Source of the DNA: Bacteroidaceae bacterium
GTDB taxonomy: Bacteria; Bacteroidota; Bacteroidia; Bacteroidales; Bacteroidaceae
Length of the DNA: 64,000 nucleotides
Assembly (NCBI GenBank): GCA_017442855.1
Contig: JAFSPM010000048.1
Span: 1 to 64,000 of the forward strand
Reading direction: 5' to 3'
The notes below the pieces were generated by a model. The model did no database searches. It saw only the letters and a list, made by a program, of their open reading frames with translations, and was not told the origin of the DNA. The translations under genes were made by a program, and so were the position numbers. The stretch's first letter is position 1, and every line of letters starts with the position of its first letter. Of the stretch, positions 1 to 7,755 are shown piece after piece.

Positions 1-276
1 CTGCCAGAGCAGCAACCCTTCTCCGTCGGGTGTTACCACACCCTTCTCCTCTGCCTGCCACTGAAGTTCCTGGTCTTGTGCACGCAAGAACTCCTGCGAT
101 GCCGGTATGGGCTGACGCATGTTCATCAATGCCCGCATCATGCATTGCTTCTCTTTCAGGGTTGGGGGTATGGCATACTGCTGGCCATTGTCGGTCATCA
201 GTTGCCGCAAGATGTAGTCAAGGTTCTCTAATCTGTCTAACATGGCGCTTTCAATCACAACGTTTTCCATAGTCAT
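1..276 (-). CDS. Macrodomain protein (ADP-ribosyl hydrolase family), N-terminal part only
   Basis: The gene starts at 276 on the minus strand and runs off the left edge after about 92 codons. Its sequence aligns with the N-terminal helical part of the zinc-macrodomain protein at 32450-33202: both share MRALMN-RQP-PAS-EF and end this region with an aromatic residue followed by Gln, just before the GDITRL macrodomain motif. The catalytic macrodomain lies outside the window, so activity cannot be judged. It begins 14 bases after the stop of the hydrolase at 291-1823 and is probably its operon partner. A second start (ATG at 270) is possible. Whether a sirtuin follows it is not visible. Confidence 0.8.
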   Translation of the reverse strand, partial: MTMENVVIESAMLDRLENLDYILRQLMTDNGQQYAIPPTLKEKQCMMRALMNMRQPIPASQEFLRAQDQELQWQAEEKGVVTPDGEGLLLWQ

Positions 277-290
277 ATGAAGGTCATTGA

Positions 291-1823
291 TTATTGCGTC
301 ACTTCCTTAATCCAGGTGAACAACTCATCCAAGGCATAGTCGCCGCTATGCGGACGGTTCCAAGCCAAGAGGAAGTTCACATTCTTACCCTCATTCTGCA
401 AGCGAGTGGCAAAGTTAATAGGAACTGGGAAAGCGGTATCGCGGTCGCGAGCCCCATGACGGATATACCAGTGCTGTGCCACAGTAGTTTGCGCATCTCC
501 CAAGAAACTCATGGGGTTCATCAGGCGTACATTCTGGCGAACGTCGTCTGTCAGTATAGCACCATTTTTCAGGGCAGTGAAGTCGGTGTAGTTCACCTTA
601 CTGCCCCTCGCATCGCCAAATTCATCGTTCTCACCACTTGCACTGTTTAGACCATCAATCAGACTGTCGAAAGCAGGTACTCCCTTTAGCGGCTGGGTAG
701 AAACCACATAGTTCAGGTATTTCTGCATATCAAGGTCAGTAATATATTCTCCGACTTGCCGGCCACCCATAGCGCCACCACGCATCGGTCTCATTCCGCC
801 TTGCGGCATTTGAGGCATACCACCTTCAGGTCTCATGCCTTGAGGCATCGCACCGCCTTGCATATTGGATTGCACACCACCATTGATTGGAGGAGCAAAC
901 ATACCACCCGCCGAGTTACTGAACAAGAATCCCAAACTGTCAGGAATAGCTGCACCTGCATTCTTCGCGATCTGCGCACTACGAATCAGTTCGCTCTTGA
1001 TATATTCCAAGTAATTGTCAGCATTCAACGGTGTGCCATCTGGCTTACGCAAGTTAAGACTATTGATATAAGCTGGGAATGCAGTCGCTAACTCCTGACT
1101 CAGCGCCTTATGTGTAGCGTCAAGCCCTAGGCGGGAGTCGGTCTGCCCATAGAGCCATTCGTAGGCCATATCAGCATGCTCCAAGTCGATGATGGGGCAA
1201 TAGCACACTGAAGCAAATACATCATCTCGCTCATCGGCCGCACCCATTTGCTTCAGCATCTGAGCATAGGCAGGATTGTTGCCCGTGGCACCCATCAGAG
1301 CCGACATCGCCCCACCCGCACTGGTTCCGTCGGTAATGATGCGTTCTGCGTCACCAAGCATCGCCTTGTCAAAATGACGCAAATAACGGATGGCAGCTTT
1401 CAAATCAAGGATTGCTTTCGGTGCACGACCTGTATATATACCGTCTTGTAAAGAATTACGTCCTCGTGAACCAGGAATCACCACCACATAGACTTCTTTC
1501 AAAGCCCGTCCGGTAGCATCGCCAGCCTGTGGCTCTGAAGCTGGAGAAGCCATGTAACCACCCACGTATGTACGCAGGAAGATAGGTGTCTGCTGGGTAG
1601 CTCCATCTGGCACAAAGACATTCATAAACTGGTAGTTGGCATCTTCTACGTTGGTCACATAGAACAGCCGTTCATAGGCCGTATAGCTCACTTCTGAGCC
1701 ATCATAGAATTTCATTGATGACCGTTTACCTGCATTTGCATCAAATTGCAATGCCGATTGTGCCGATGCTCCAAGCGTAATACTGGCACTTAAAATAAGC
1801 ATGACTACTTTTTTCATCTTCAT
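291..1823 (-). CDS. Secreted alpha/beta hydrolase, tannase/feruloyl-esterase-like
   Basis: About 510 residues with a Sec signal peptide ending near GASAQ. The nucleophile elbow GTSAGG (Ser about residue 168 from the chosen start) and a C-terminal His in RPHSGDY fit a serine esterase of the subtype-B tannase/feruloyl esterase group. A Gly/Met/Pro-rich low-complexity stretch occupies roughly residues 320-375 and is unusual for the family. I chose the ATG at 1823 because AAAGGAA lies just upstream and a signal peptide begins there; an in-frame ATG at 1871 gives an unlikely charged leader. It probably cleaves an aryl or sugar ester in the periplasm; the substrate is unknown. Two further esterase families sit within 5 kb. 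Confidence 0.75.
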   Translation of the reverse strand: MKMKKVVMLILSASITLGASAQSALQFDANAGKRSSMKFYDGSEVSYTAYERLFYVTNVEDANYQFMNVFVPDGATQQTPIFLRTYVGGYMASPASEPQAGDATGRALKEVYVVVIPGSRGRNSLQDGIYTGRAPKAILDLKAAIRYLRHFDKAMLGDAERIITDGTSAGGAMSALMGATGNNPAYAQMLKQMGAADERDDVFASVCYCPIIDLEHADMAYEWLYGQTDSRLGLDATHKALSQELATAFPAYINSLNLRKPDGTPLNADNYLEYIKSELIRSAQIAKNAGAAIPDSLGFLFSNSAGGMFAPPINGGVQSNMQGGAMPQGMRPEGGMPQMPQGGMRPMRGGAMGGRQVGEYITDLDMQKYLNYVVSTQPLKGVPAFDSLIDGLNSASGENDEFGDARGSKVNYTDFTALKNGAILTDDVRQNVRLMNPMSFLGDAQTTVAQHWYIRHGARDRDTAFPVPINFATRLQNEGKNVNFLLAWNRPHSGDYALDELFTWIKEVTQ

Positions 1824-2067
1824 ATATCTTTCCTTTATTCTATTTCGATTATCTATCGCCAACAAACCCATCGCCTATGAAATCTGTTATAAGGCCAAAA
1901 AGTTTTATGACCGGAGGCGTGGGATGAAAGACGAAGTAGTGTTCAGACGATGCTAAGATTATGCTTTTTTTATAGAAATGCAAAAAGGACACCTGTAAAT
2001 AGTAATTGTGATTTATGGTATCTCATAGATGTTATCTGGTTTACTTATTATTTACATTGAAGATTAT
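1824..2067. other. Divergent intergenic region, left part
   Basis: This is the start of a 338-base gap between the minus-strand hydrolase and the plus-strand EFR1 gene. No minus-strand TAnnTTTG box was found for the hydrolase. Plus-strand positions 1872-1956 are open for about 25 codons ending at a TAA near 1956; I do not recognise the translation and do not call it a gene. Confidence 0.5.
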
Positions 2068-2097
2068 CTTCCGTAGAAAGTGAAAAATCTGCGGAAG
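2068..2097. promoter_or_regulatory. Inverted-repeat operator upstream of EFR1 gene
   Basis: CTTCCGTAGA (2068-2077) and TCTGCGGAAG (2088-2097) form 10-base arms, one G:T pair apart from perfect, with a 10-base spacer AAGTGAAAAA. The right arm ends 7 bases before the -33 TTTG. The same element in the same position occurs at 13366-13395. It could be an AraC or other activator site; as RNA it also resembles a hairpin followed by T-rich sequence, so a terminator for upstream reads cannot be excluded. Confidence 0.7.
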
Positions 2098-2104
2098 TTT
2101 TTAT

Positions 2105-2135
2105 TTTGTGTCCATCGGATTACAGCCTACCTTTG
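2105..2135 (+). promoter_or_regulatory. Bacteroidetes-type promoter for the EFR1-esterase operon
   Basis: TTTG at 2105-2108 and TACCTTTG at 2128-2135 are separated by 19 bases, matching the Bacteroidetes sigma-ABfr consensus. The start codon follows 26 bases later. Confidence 0.8.
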
Positions 2136-2161
2136 CATCCAGAAACAATAACTAAATAATT

Positions 2162-3076
2162 ATGACTATGGACAGAAGAAACGCAATTAAACTGATGAGT
2201 TTATCCTTAGCCTCTATAGCTATGGCAAGTGTGGCACCTAAGGCTCACGCAGCTATTTTAAGAGACCGTGCCAGTAGCAAGAAACGCCTGGTGTTCTACT
2301 TTACAGCAACTGGTAACTCACTCTTTATTGCACGTCAGTTCTCAGACAATCCTCTGAGCATTCCTCAGGAACTGAAGAAGGAATCGCAGAACTACGAGGC
2401 TGACGAAATCGGTTTTGTATTCCCTGACTACACCGCAGCAGCACCACTGATTGTGCGCGATTTTATCGAGAAAAACAATTTCAAGGCTTCATACTTCTTT
2501 ACCATCGTAACCTATGGTCATTACTGCGCTAACGTGGCTGAGTGGTGGAAGGACTTTGCCGCAAAGAAGGGCGTTGATTTCAACTACGTCAACACCATAT
2601 TGATGGTTGATAATTACCTACCTGTGTTCGATATTAACGAAGAACTCAAACTGGAGAAACATACCGACGAGAACCTGGCTATATTGCTGGAACATGTGGC
2701 TGCACACAAGTCATACGTACAGGAAGCACAGCAGGAAGAAGGCAGACCTCCTATGGATTTTGCCGCATTAGAGGGAAGACGCCAGTTCCAGTATGCCGTA
2801 AAGGCTCAAGATGCCATGGATCTGGACAGAAACAAGTGTATCCAGTGTATGAAGTGCGAACTGGTTTGTCCGCAAAAGAACTTCTCGCTTGGCAACTTCG
2901 GTGTTCAGTACTCTGGCACCTGCCAGCACTGCCTGGCCTGCGTGCATGCTTGTCCGCAGAAGGCATTGACACTGAAATCGCCTATGCCTAATTTCCCTGG
3001 CGAGCGTAACCCGAATGCCCGCTACCGTCACCCGAGGGTTACCTTACAAGACATCGTCAGGTCAAACCGCCAGTAA
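2162..3076 (+). CDS. Tat-exported EFR1 family flavodoxin/ferredoxin protein
   Basis: 304 residues. The N-terminus has a twin-arginine motif (RRNAIK) and a hydrophobic stretch ending AKAHA-like, so a Tat signal is likely, which suits export of a prefolded FMN/Fe-S protein. The flavodoxin-like half begins with the FMN phosphate loop TATGNS (residues 48-53). The C-terminal half has two [4Fe-4S] motifs, CIQCMKCELVCP and CQHCLACVHACP. It is likely a periplasmic electron carrier. It heads an operon with two esterases (3088, 4089). Close paralogs are at 6664 and 20375, all ending in a conserved NARYRxP-VTLQDI-R-N-Q tail. ATG at 2168 is an alternative start. Electron partners are inferred, not shown. 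Confidence 0.85.
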   Translation: MTMDRRNAIKLMSLSLASIAMASVAPKAHAAILRDRASSKKRLVFYFTATGNSLFIARQFSDNPLSIPQELKKESQNYEADEIGFVFPDYTAAAPLIVRDFIEKNNFKASYFFTIVTYGHYCANVAEWWKDFAAKKGVDFNYVNTILMVDNYLPVFDINEELKLEKHTDENLAILLEHVAAHKSYVQEAQQEEGRPPMDFAALEGRRQFQYAVKAQDAMDLDRNKCIQCMKCELVCPQKNFSLGNFGVQYSGTCQHCLACVHACPQKALTLKSPMPNFPGERNPNARYRHPRVTLQDIVRSNRQ

Positions 3077-3087
3077 TACTTAGCCAT

Positions 3088-4092
3088 ATGAAGAAAACCA
3101 TTATCACAGTGATGCTGATGGGTATATCAGCGTTGGGCTCTGTGGCTTGTTCTGAAAACACAGGAGCCATGAAGGTTGCCGATGTTGCCGACGATAAAGG
3201 CGAGGCACCCGCAGATTATCAGATACAGAAAACTACTCCTGTACCCAGCAGCTTCTTCGACAAAGCCAGTCAGCAGGGCAAAGTGGAAAGGTTGGAATAC
3301 ACCTCGAAGGATTATACCAAGAGCAACAAGCCTGCCACGAAGAAGCCTGCGTACGTGTATCTGCCTTACGGCTACGACCCCTCGCAACAGTATGACGTGA
3401 TTTATCTGATTCACGGATGGGGAGGCAGAGCCGAAGAGTATTTCGGCGTTGAGAGCCGTCCGCAGATGAAGAATCTCTTTGACAATATGATTGAACAGGG
3501 TCTATGCAAACCTTTCATTGCCGTTTCCCCCACCTGGGACAAGGACAATGCTCGCAAGGGCTGGGGTGAGTCGTGCGAGGAAGCCTCGGTATTCTCTCAG
3601 GAGTATGTAAACGACCTGATTCCTTCTGTTGAGGGCAAGTATTCCACATACGCCAAAACTACCGACATGGAGGGCATACTCGCCTCTCGCGAGCATCGTG
3701 CCTTCGGAGGTTTCTCATTGGGTAGCATTACCACCTGGTTTATCTTTGAGCAGACTTTCCCCACCCAGAAGTATTTCCTGCCCATGAGTGGCGACAACTG
3801 GCATGTGGAGATGTTTGGCGGTCAGACAAAGCCCAAGGAAACGGCAGCGTTTCTGGCATCACTGGTCAACGCATCGCCCTACAAGGACAACTTCTATGTA
3901 TGGTATGCCGTAGGTGATGAAGATTCACGATTCTACCAAACGCACAATCAGGCACTGGCTATGGCTGCAATACCGGATACCTTCAATGAAAAGAACTTCT
4001 CTTATCACCAGAAGCCCGGTGGGCGCCACGACTTCTTTGCCGTTTGGGAGTTCTGCTATCATGCCATTCCACAATTTTTCCCGAAAAAATGA
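3088..4092 (+). CDS. Lipoprotein esterase, CE1/esterase-D-like (family 1)
   Basis: 334 residues, signal peptide with a plausible lipobox (SVAC, Cys21), so it is probably membrane anchored. The core shows AYVYLPYGY, the oxyanion segment LIHGWGG and the nucleophile GFSLGS (Ser about 210), with a late His in GGRHDF. These are features of the putative-esterase/feruloyl-esterase (CE1) fold. It is very close to the gene at 14542, and a 30-codon fragment of a third copy lies at 7551. It follows the EFR1 gene by 11 bases and overlaps the next esterase by ATGA, so the three are co-transcribed. The ester substrate is unknown; acetyl or feruloyl groups on plant polymers are reasonable guesses. Confidence 0.85.
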   Translation: MKKTIITVMLMGISALGSVACSENTGAMKVADVADDKGEAPADYQIQKTTPVPSSFFDKASQQGKVERLEYTSKDYTKSNKPATKKPAYVYLPYGYDPSQQYDVIYLIHGWGGRAEEYFGVESRPQMKNLFDNMIEQGLCKPFIAVSPTWDKDNARKGWGESCEEASVFSQEYVNDLIPSVEGKYSTYAKTTDMEGILASREHRAFGGFSLGSITTWFIFEQTFPTQKYFLPMSGDNWHVEMFGGQTKPKETAAFLASLVNASPYKDNFYVWYAVGDEDSRFYQTHNQALAMAAIPDTFNEKNFSYHQKPGGRHDFFAVWEFCYHAIPQFFPKK

Positions 4093-5084
4093 TTAGAATG
4101 AGTACAATGGCTTTGTTAATGGCTTGTGCATTCAGCTTTCTGGAATGCAGGTCGGCAGTGGAGGATACGCCTGTTTCCTCTGCTCCACTGACGACAGACA
4201 TAGAACAGTCAACCAGCGCTTTTACGGGCGACAGCAAAGTGACTGACGTGATGAACGACCCGGCTTTCCAGGGACACGGCAACCTGCTTTTTCCAGTAAA
4301 CAGGAATTACTGGAGCGGCGAGCGACTGAAGGATCTGCGACTAACCTGGTACAACTATGTGAATGTTCCGAAGACGGTGGAGATAGTGAACTACCTGAAA
4401 GGTCAAGCGCAGGCGGGTGAGCCATTCTTTATTGATATTTATACGGAGGCAGAGAAGAAAGCCGACCCTGCCAAACGCAACACAGGACTGTTTTTCTTCA
4501 AGGGTAAGCCGGGGGCGAGGTTTGCCATCTGCAATGCCGGAGGAGGAATGGTGTTTGTGGGGGCTATGCACGACAGCTTTCCACATGCATTGGAGCTTTC
4601 GAAGAAGGGATACAATGCCTTTGCACTGATCTATCGTCCTGGAGGACAGACAGCGTGCGAGGATTTGGCTCGTGCCATCAGCTATATCTTTGCTCATGCC
4701 GAGGAGCTGGGTGTGTCGACCGACTGCTACTCGCTCTGGGGAGGATCGGCTGGTGCCAGAATGGCGGCTTGGCTGGGTTCATACGGTCCTGTTACCTTTG
4801 GTGGCGACAAACTGCCTCAGGCGGGAACGGTGGTGATGCAATATACAGGGCTGAATGAATATACCGAGAATGATCCTCCCACCTATGTTTGCGTGGGCGA
4901 CAACGATGGCATAGCCAACTGGCGCACCATGAAGAGCCGCATCGACAGGATGAGTGCCTTAGGCATACCAACCGAGTTTCATGTATATCCCGGCTTGCCT
5001 CACGGCTTCGGCTTGGGTATCGGTACGGTGGCCGAGGGTTGGATTGACGATGCCGTGAGGTTCTGGGAGAAACAGATGAATTGA
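4089..5084 (+). CDS. Exported alpha/beta hydrolase (family 2), BD-FAE/acetyl-esterase-like
   Basis: About 331 residues from the ATG at 4089, which overlaps the previous stop (ATGA). A short hydrophobic leader ends near FLEC, a possible lipobox. The nucleophile elbow is GGSAGA (Ser about 220), an oxyanion region is seen at NAGGG, and the terminal His is in GLPHGFG, all typical of alpha/beta hydrolases of the acetyl-xylan or BD-FAE type. It is a close paralog of the gene at 18089. An upstream in-frame ATG at 4044 would overlap the previous gene by 49 bases and lacks a signal peptide, so I rejected it. Two different esterase folds in one operon suggest successive deacylation of one substrate. 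Confidence 0.82.
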   Translation: MIRMSTMALLMACAFSFLECRSAVEDTPVSSAPLTTDIEQSTSAFTGDSKVTDVMNDPAFQGHGNLLFPVNRNYWSGERLKDLRLTWYNYVNVPKTVEIVNYLKGQAQAGEPFFIDIYTEAEKKADPAKRNTGLFFFKGKPGARFAICNAGGGMVFVGAMHDSFPHALELSKKGYNAFALIYRPGGQTACEDLARAISYIFAHAEELGVSTDCYSLWGGSAGARMAAWLGSYGPVTFGGDKLPQAGTVVMQYTGLNEYTENDPPTYVCVGDNDGIANWRTMKSRIDRMSALGIPTEFHVYPGLPHGFGLGIGTVAEGWIDDAVRFWEKQMN

Positions 5085-5124
5085 AAGCTACACCTACGCT
5101 CTATCCTCAAGGATATTTCCCGAA

Positions 5125-5598
5125 TTATCGGTTTCGGCCAGAATAATGGATATGCACCAGCTTCCACTGGCCGTTTTCCTTGTGGAAGAACTGTGATTCG
5201 CGACCTTTGGTATTGTGGGAACTGCCGTCGTTGCGAATGGCATCAAACTTCCAGTTGAACTCTGCCCAGGCAGCATCGCCATAAACGGTGATGGTCAGCT
5301 CTTCTTTCTGCAAATCACGCTTGGTAAAGTTCACACCAAACACGCCATGCACGAAATTGTCACGGATTTCATTATAAGTGGAATAGCGTCCTGACGGACC
5401 GATAAACGATACCTCATCGCCATGACTCCATATCTGGTTCACCAGCTCCAGGTCATCATCGTTGATAGTCTTCACATAGGCATCGATAATCTTACTGATC
5501 TCGGCCTTTTCCGCCTCTACATCCACTTGCTTGGCTGTGCAACTTACCAGCATTACACCCAGGGCTATGCCCAACATCAAAGGAACTAATTTCTTCAT
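5125..5598 (-). CDS. NTF2-like (SnoaL/DUF4440) lipoprotein
   Basis: 157 residues with a lipoprotein signal (LVSC, Cys20). The mature part has the cone-shaped NTF2-like pattern: an N-terminal helix with KIIDAYVKTINDDD, a DxxxFIGPSGR segment and C-terminal strands ending W-LVHIHYS. Members act as small isomerases, binding proteins or unknown folds; no catalytic set is evident. It is convergent with the esterase at 4089. A minus-strand -7 box TATATTTG lies at 5637-5644. A second exported NTF2-like protein is at 15687. Confidence 0.75.
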   Translation of the reverse strand: MKKLVPLMLGIALGVMLVSCTAKQVDVEAEKAEISKIIDAYVKTINDDDLELVNQIWSHGDEVSFIGPSGRYSTYNEIRDNFVHGVFGVNFTKRDLQKEELTITVYGDAAWAEFNWKFDAIRNDGSSHNTKGRESQFFHKENGQWKLVHIHYSGRNR

Positions 5599-5636
5599 AT
5601 CACAATCTTATTGGTTATTCTTTAAAAACTTAGGTG

Positions 5637-5695
5637 CAAATATACTAATTCTCACACCAAAATAATTATGATTTGGAAGATTATTCATATCTTCG
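5637..5695. promoter_or_regulatory. Divergent promoter region, NTF2 lipoprotein / AraC regulator
   Basis: On the minus strand TATATTTG (5637-5644) serves the lipoprotein. On the plus strand TATCTTCG (5688-5695) is a one-base variant of the -7 box and could serve the AraC gene at 5755. Neither has a -33 TTTG at exactly 19 bases. Confidence 0.5.
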
Positions 5696-5754
5696 CAGTA
5701 GATAATTAGAATATGAGCAAGCTAAACATTCTTCAATAAGTGATACCAGCGGAA

Positions 5755-6564
5755 ATGGAGTTTGACGACATACATATTATCATTGACAATCATTTCAACA
5801 GGATGTTGCATGATGACATGCATCCATACGTGGCTCATGCGTATTGTTCTACTGGCAAATGCCTGATGAAATACAATGAGCAGGATTTCATTTTCCAGCA
5901 AGGCGACCTGATGATTCTGCCCACCATGAGGCTGGTGCAATCCATCACGCCAGATGATGGGTTTTGCGTAACAGTTATCTATGTGCACACTGATTTCCGC
6001 ACGCTATGCATTCCCAACAGCAACTATGGAGTCAGAGGAGGTATGGCATTGATAAACAACCCTATCATGTCGTTACAGCCATGGGAGCAGGACGTTTGCC
6101 AACGGGACATAAACAACATCTGTTTCCGACATGCAGGTGAGAGGAACGAGTTTTACACCGACATCATGGTAAATGCCGTACAAGCCTTAATCCTCGATTG
6201 TTATCAGTTTCATGCACACAGAAACACTGGCAAGCAGATTTCGACCTATCATGCTGACATCATGAGCAAATTTATTAACCTGCTGGAAGAAGGAGCCTAT
6301 CGCGAGCATCGTGATCTTGGCTATTATGCTTCCGAACTGTGTATCACAGCTAAGTATTTCTCCGACTTGTGCAAGCGTATAAGCGGACATTCTGCAAGCC
6401 TATTGATCAACCGTTATACCACCTTAGAGATTAGGCGACTACTAAAAGATACTACGCTGAGCATAGCAGAAATAAGCGAACGACTTCATTTCTCGTCTCC
6501 CTCCCATTTCAGTCTGTTTTTCTACAAACAGACAGGCGTTTTGCCTTCAGATTATCGCAAATAA
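5755..6564 (+). CDS. AraC family transcriptional regulator
   Basis: About 269 residues. The N-terminal half looks like a small cupin-type sensor (YCSTGKCLMKYNEQDFIFQQGD-type strand pattern), and the C-terminal 100 residues hold the double helix-turn-helix of AraC proteins, ending SPSHFSLFFYKQTGVLPSDYRK-like. I chose ATG 5755 rather than 5740 because the paralog at 21291 begins at the equivalent MDFD/MEFD position. It lies between two EFR1 cassettes and is a good candidate to bind the shared operator at 2068 and 13366. The effector is unknown. Confidence 0.85.
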   Translation: MEFDDIHIIIDNHFNRMLHDDMHPYVAHAYCSTGKCLMKYNEQDFIFQQGDLMILPTMRLVQSITPDDGFCVTVIYVHTDFRTLCIPNSNYGVRGGMALINNPIMSLQPWEQDVCQRDINNICFRHAGERNEFYTDIMVNAVQALILDCYQFHAHRNTGKQISTYHADIMSKFINLLEEGAYREHRDLGYYASELCITAKYFSDLCKRISGHSASLLINRYTTLEIRRLLKDTTLSIAEISERLHFSSPSHFSLFFYKQTGVLPSDYRK

Positions 6565-6579
6565 AGCAGCTTTAAGCAT

Positions 6580-6639
6580 TTTATGTGAAAAAAAAGGGAA
6601 ATTGTGTTATTTGTGGTTTGGTTTTTACCCTTATCTTTG
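6580..6639 (+). promoter_or_regulatory. Promoter with degenerate operator, second EFR1 gene
   Basis: TTTG (6610-6613) and TATCTTTG (6632-6639) are 18 bases apart. Upstream, GTGAAAAA and GGGAAATT followed by TTATTTGTGG echo the spacer, right arm and -33 region of the operator at 2068/13366, but the left arm is not preserved. Confidence 0.6.
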
Positions 6640-6663
6640 CAAAAACAAACAATTGATACCAAT

Positions 6664-7548
6664 ATGGAAACCAAACTGAACCGTCGCGATGCCATTAGGC
6701 GCATGTTTAAGATTACGGCCGCCATTACCCTCAGTGCTGCCACGTTGCCAACCTTTATCTCTTGCACCCCAGAGGGCAAGAAAAGGATTGTGTTCTTCTT
6801 TACCGGCACAGGCAATAGTTTGTGGGTAGCAAGTCAGCTGACAGACATCCCATTGAGTATTCCTCAGGTAATGAAAAACTTAAATATCACCTACGAGGCT
6901 GATGAGATAGGTATCGTATGCCCCGTTTATCGTGGTCGCGTGCCACAGATGGTGCAACGGTTCATGCGTGAAGCCAAGCTAAAAGCTAACTATTTCTTTG
7001 GAATTGTTACCTACGGAAGTCGCCCGACTGACTCGACTGACGCTTGGGATAAGCTGGCACAGGAAAATGGTATCCATTTCGACTACCTGAATTGTGTGCA
7101 CATGATTGACAACTTCCTGCCTTCGTTTGACATGAATCAGCAGAAAGAAATGGAAAAACCTACCGAAGAAGATTTGGGCAAAGTTATTGCCGACCTGAAT
7201 GAGCACAAGCAATGGAAGTGGCCTGTAACAGAACAAGACCGAGAGTTTCGTGCGATGGTAGTACGTATGCGAGGCGATCATTTCCCTGCAGAGAGCAGCC
7301 GTATCTTTGTGGTGAATAGAGACCGTTGTGTAGGTTGTGGTTTCTGCACCCGTGTATGCCCCCGAGGCAACTGGAGTTTCGGCAATCAAGGCATAGCAGT
7401 TACTGGTGACTGTGAAAAATGTTTGGCTTGTATCCATAACTGTCCGCAGAAGGCCATCACCATGAACGAGGGCGACCGCAATCCTGATGCCCGTTATCGT
7501 CACCCGAAAGTTACCTTGCAGGACATTATAAGGTCAAACCGTCAGTAA
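6664..7548 (+). CDS. Tat-exported EFR1 family flavodoxin/ferredoxin lipoprotein
   Basis: 294 residues from ATG 6664, which follows the promoter; an in-frame ATG at 6604 lies upstream of the -7 box and is not credible. The leader contains NRRDAIRRM (twin arginine) and a lipobox-like FISC. Then come the FMN loop TGTGNS and two [4Fe-4S] motifs, CVGCGFCTRVCP and CEKCLACIHNCP. It is a paralog of the genes at 2162 and 20375. Immediately after its stop lies a fragment of a family-1 esterase, so it once had the same downstream neighbour as the gene at 2162. Confidence 0.85.
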   Translation: METKLNRRDAIRRMFKITAAITLSAATLPTFISCTPEGKKRIVFFFTGTGNSLWVASQLTDIPLSIPQVMKNLNITYEADEIGIVCPVYRGRVPQMVQRFMREAKLKANYFFGIVTYGSRPTDSTDAWDKLAQENGIHFDYLNCVHMIDNFLPSFDMNQQKEMEKPTEEDLGKVIADLNEHKQWKWPVTEQDREFRAMVVRMRGDHFPAESSRIFVVNRDRCVGCGFCTRVCPRGNWSFGNQGIAVTGDCEKCLACIHNCPQKAITMNEGDRNPDARYRHPKVTLQDIIRSNRQ

Positions 7549-7550
7549 TT

Positions 7551-7640
7551 TATGTTTGGTATGCTGTGGGAGATGAGGACGTTCGCTTCTACCATACACA
7601 TAATCGGGCATTGGCAATGGCGGCCATTTTTTCCGAATGA
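7551..7640 (+). pseudogene. Remnant of family-1 esterase
   Basis: Thirty codons reading YVWYAVGDED-RFY-TH then NRALAMAAI and a premature TGA match the segment near residue 270-300 of the esterases at 3088 and 14542, base for base over most of the length. The fragment starts two bases after the EFR1 stop, with neither the start of the esterase nor its last 30 or so codons. It is a deletion scar: the cassette EFR1-esterase was once present here and the esterase was lost. The open frame is too short to fold alone. Confidence 0.85.
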
Positions 7641-7726
7641 TAATTGATAATAGCATTTAGATGAATAAACCGTGAAAATGGTAAAAATAACCGTAAAAAC
7701 GACAATGCGTTAGTTCATTATTTTCG

Positions 7727-7734
7727 TAAGTTTG
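7727..7734 (+). promoter_or_regulatory. -7 box for NapH-like gene
   Basis: TAAGTTTG lies 21 bases before the start codon. Upstream, ACCGT occurs at 7669-7673 and 7690-7694, 21 bases apart, in an A-rich context that might be an activator site. No good -33 TTTG was seen. Confidence 0.55.
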
Positions 7735-7755
7735 CAAAAAAATACATTTATTATT

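Noticed and set aside
30-272. Plus-strand open frame of 80 codons
   Set aside because: It is the antisense shadow of the edge-truncated macrodomain gene, whose minus-strand translation matches a real paralog in the window.
1872-1956. Small plus-strand coding remnant before the first EFR1 gene
   Set aside because: The 25-codon open stretch has no recognisable family match and no start context.
2068-2110. Plain rho-independent terminator
   Set aside because: A stem with a following T-rich run is present, but its repetition in fixed geometry with two promoters, with the T-rich run containing the -33 box, favours an operator; dual use remains possible.
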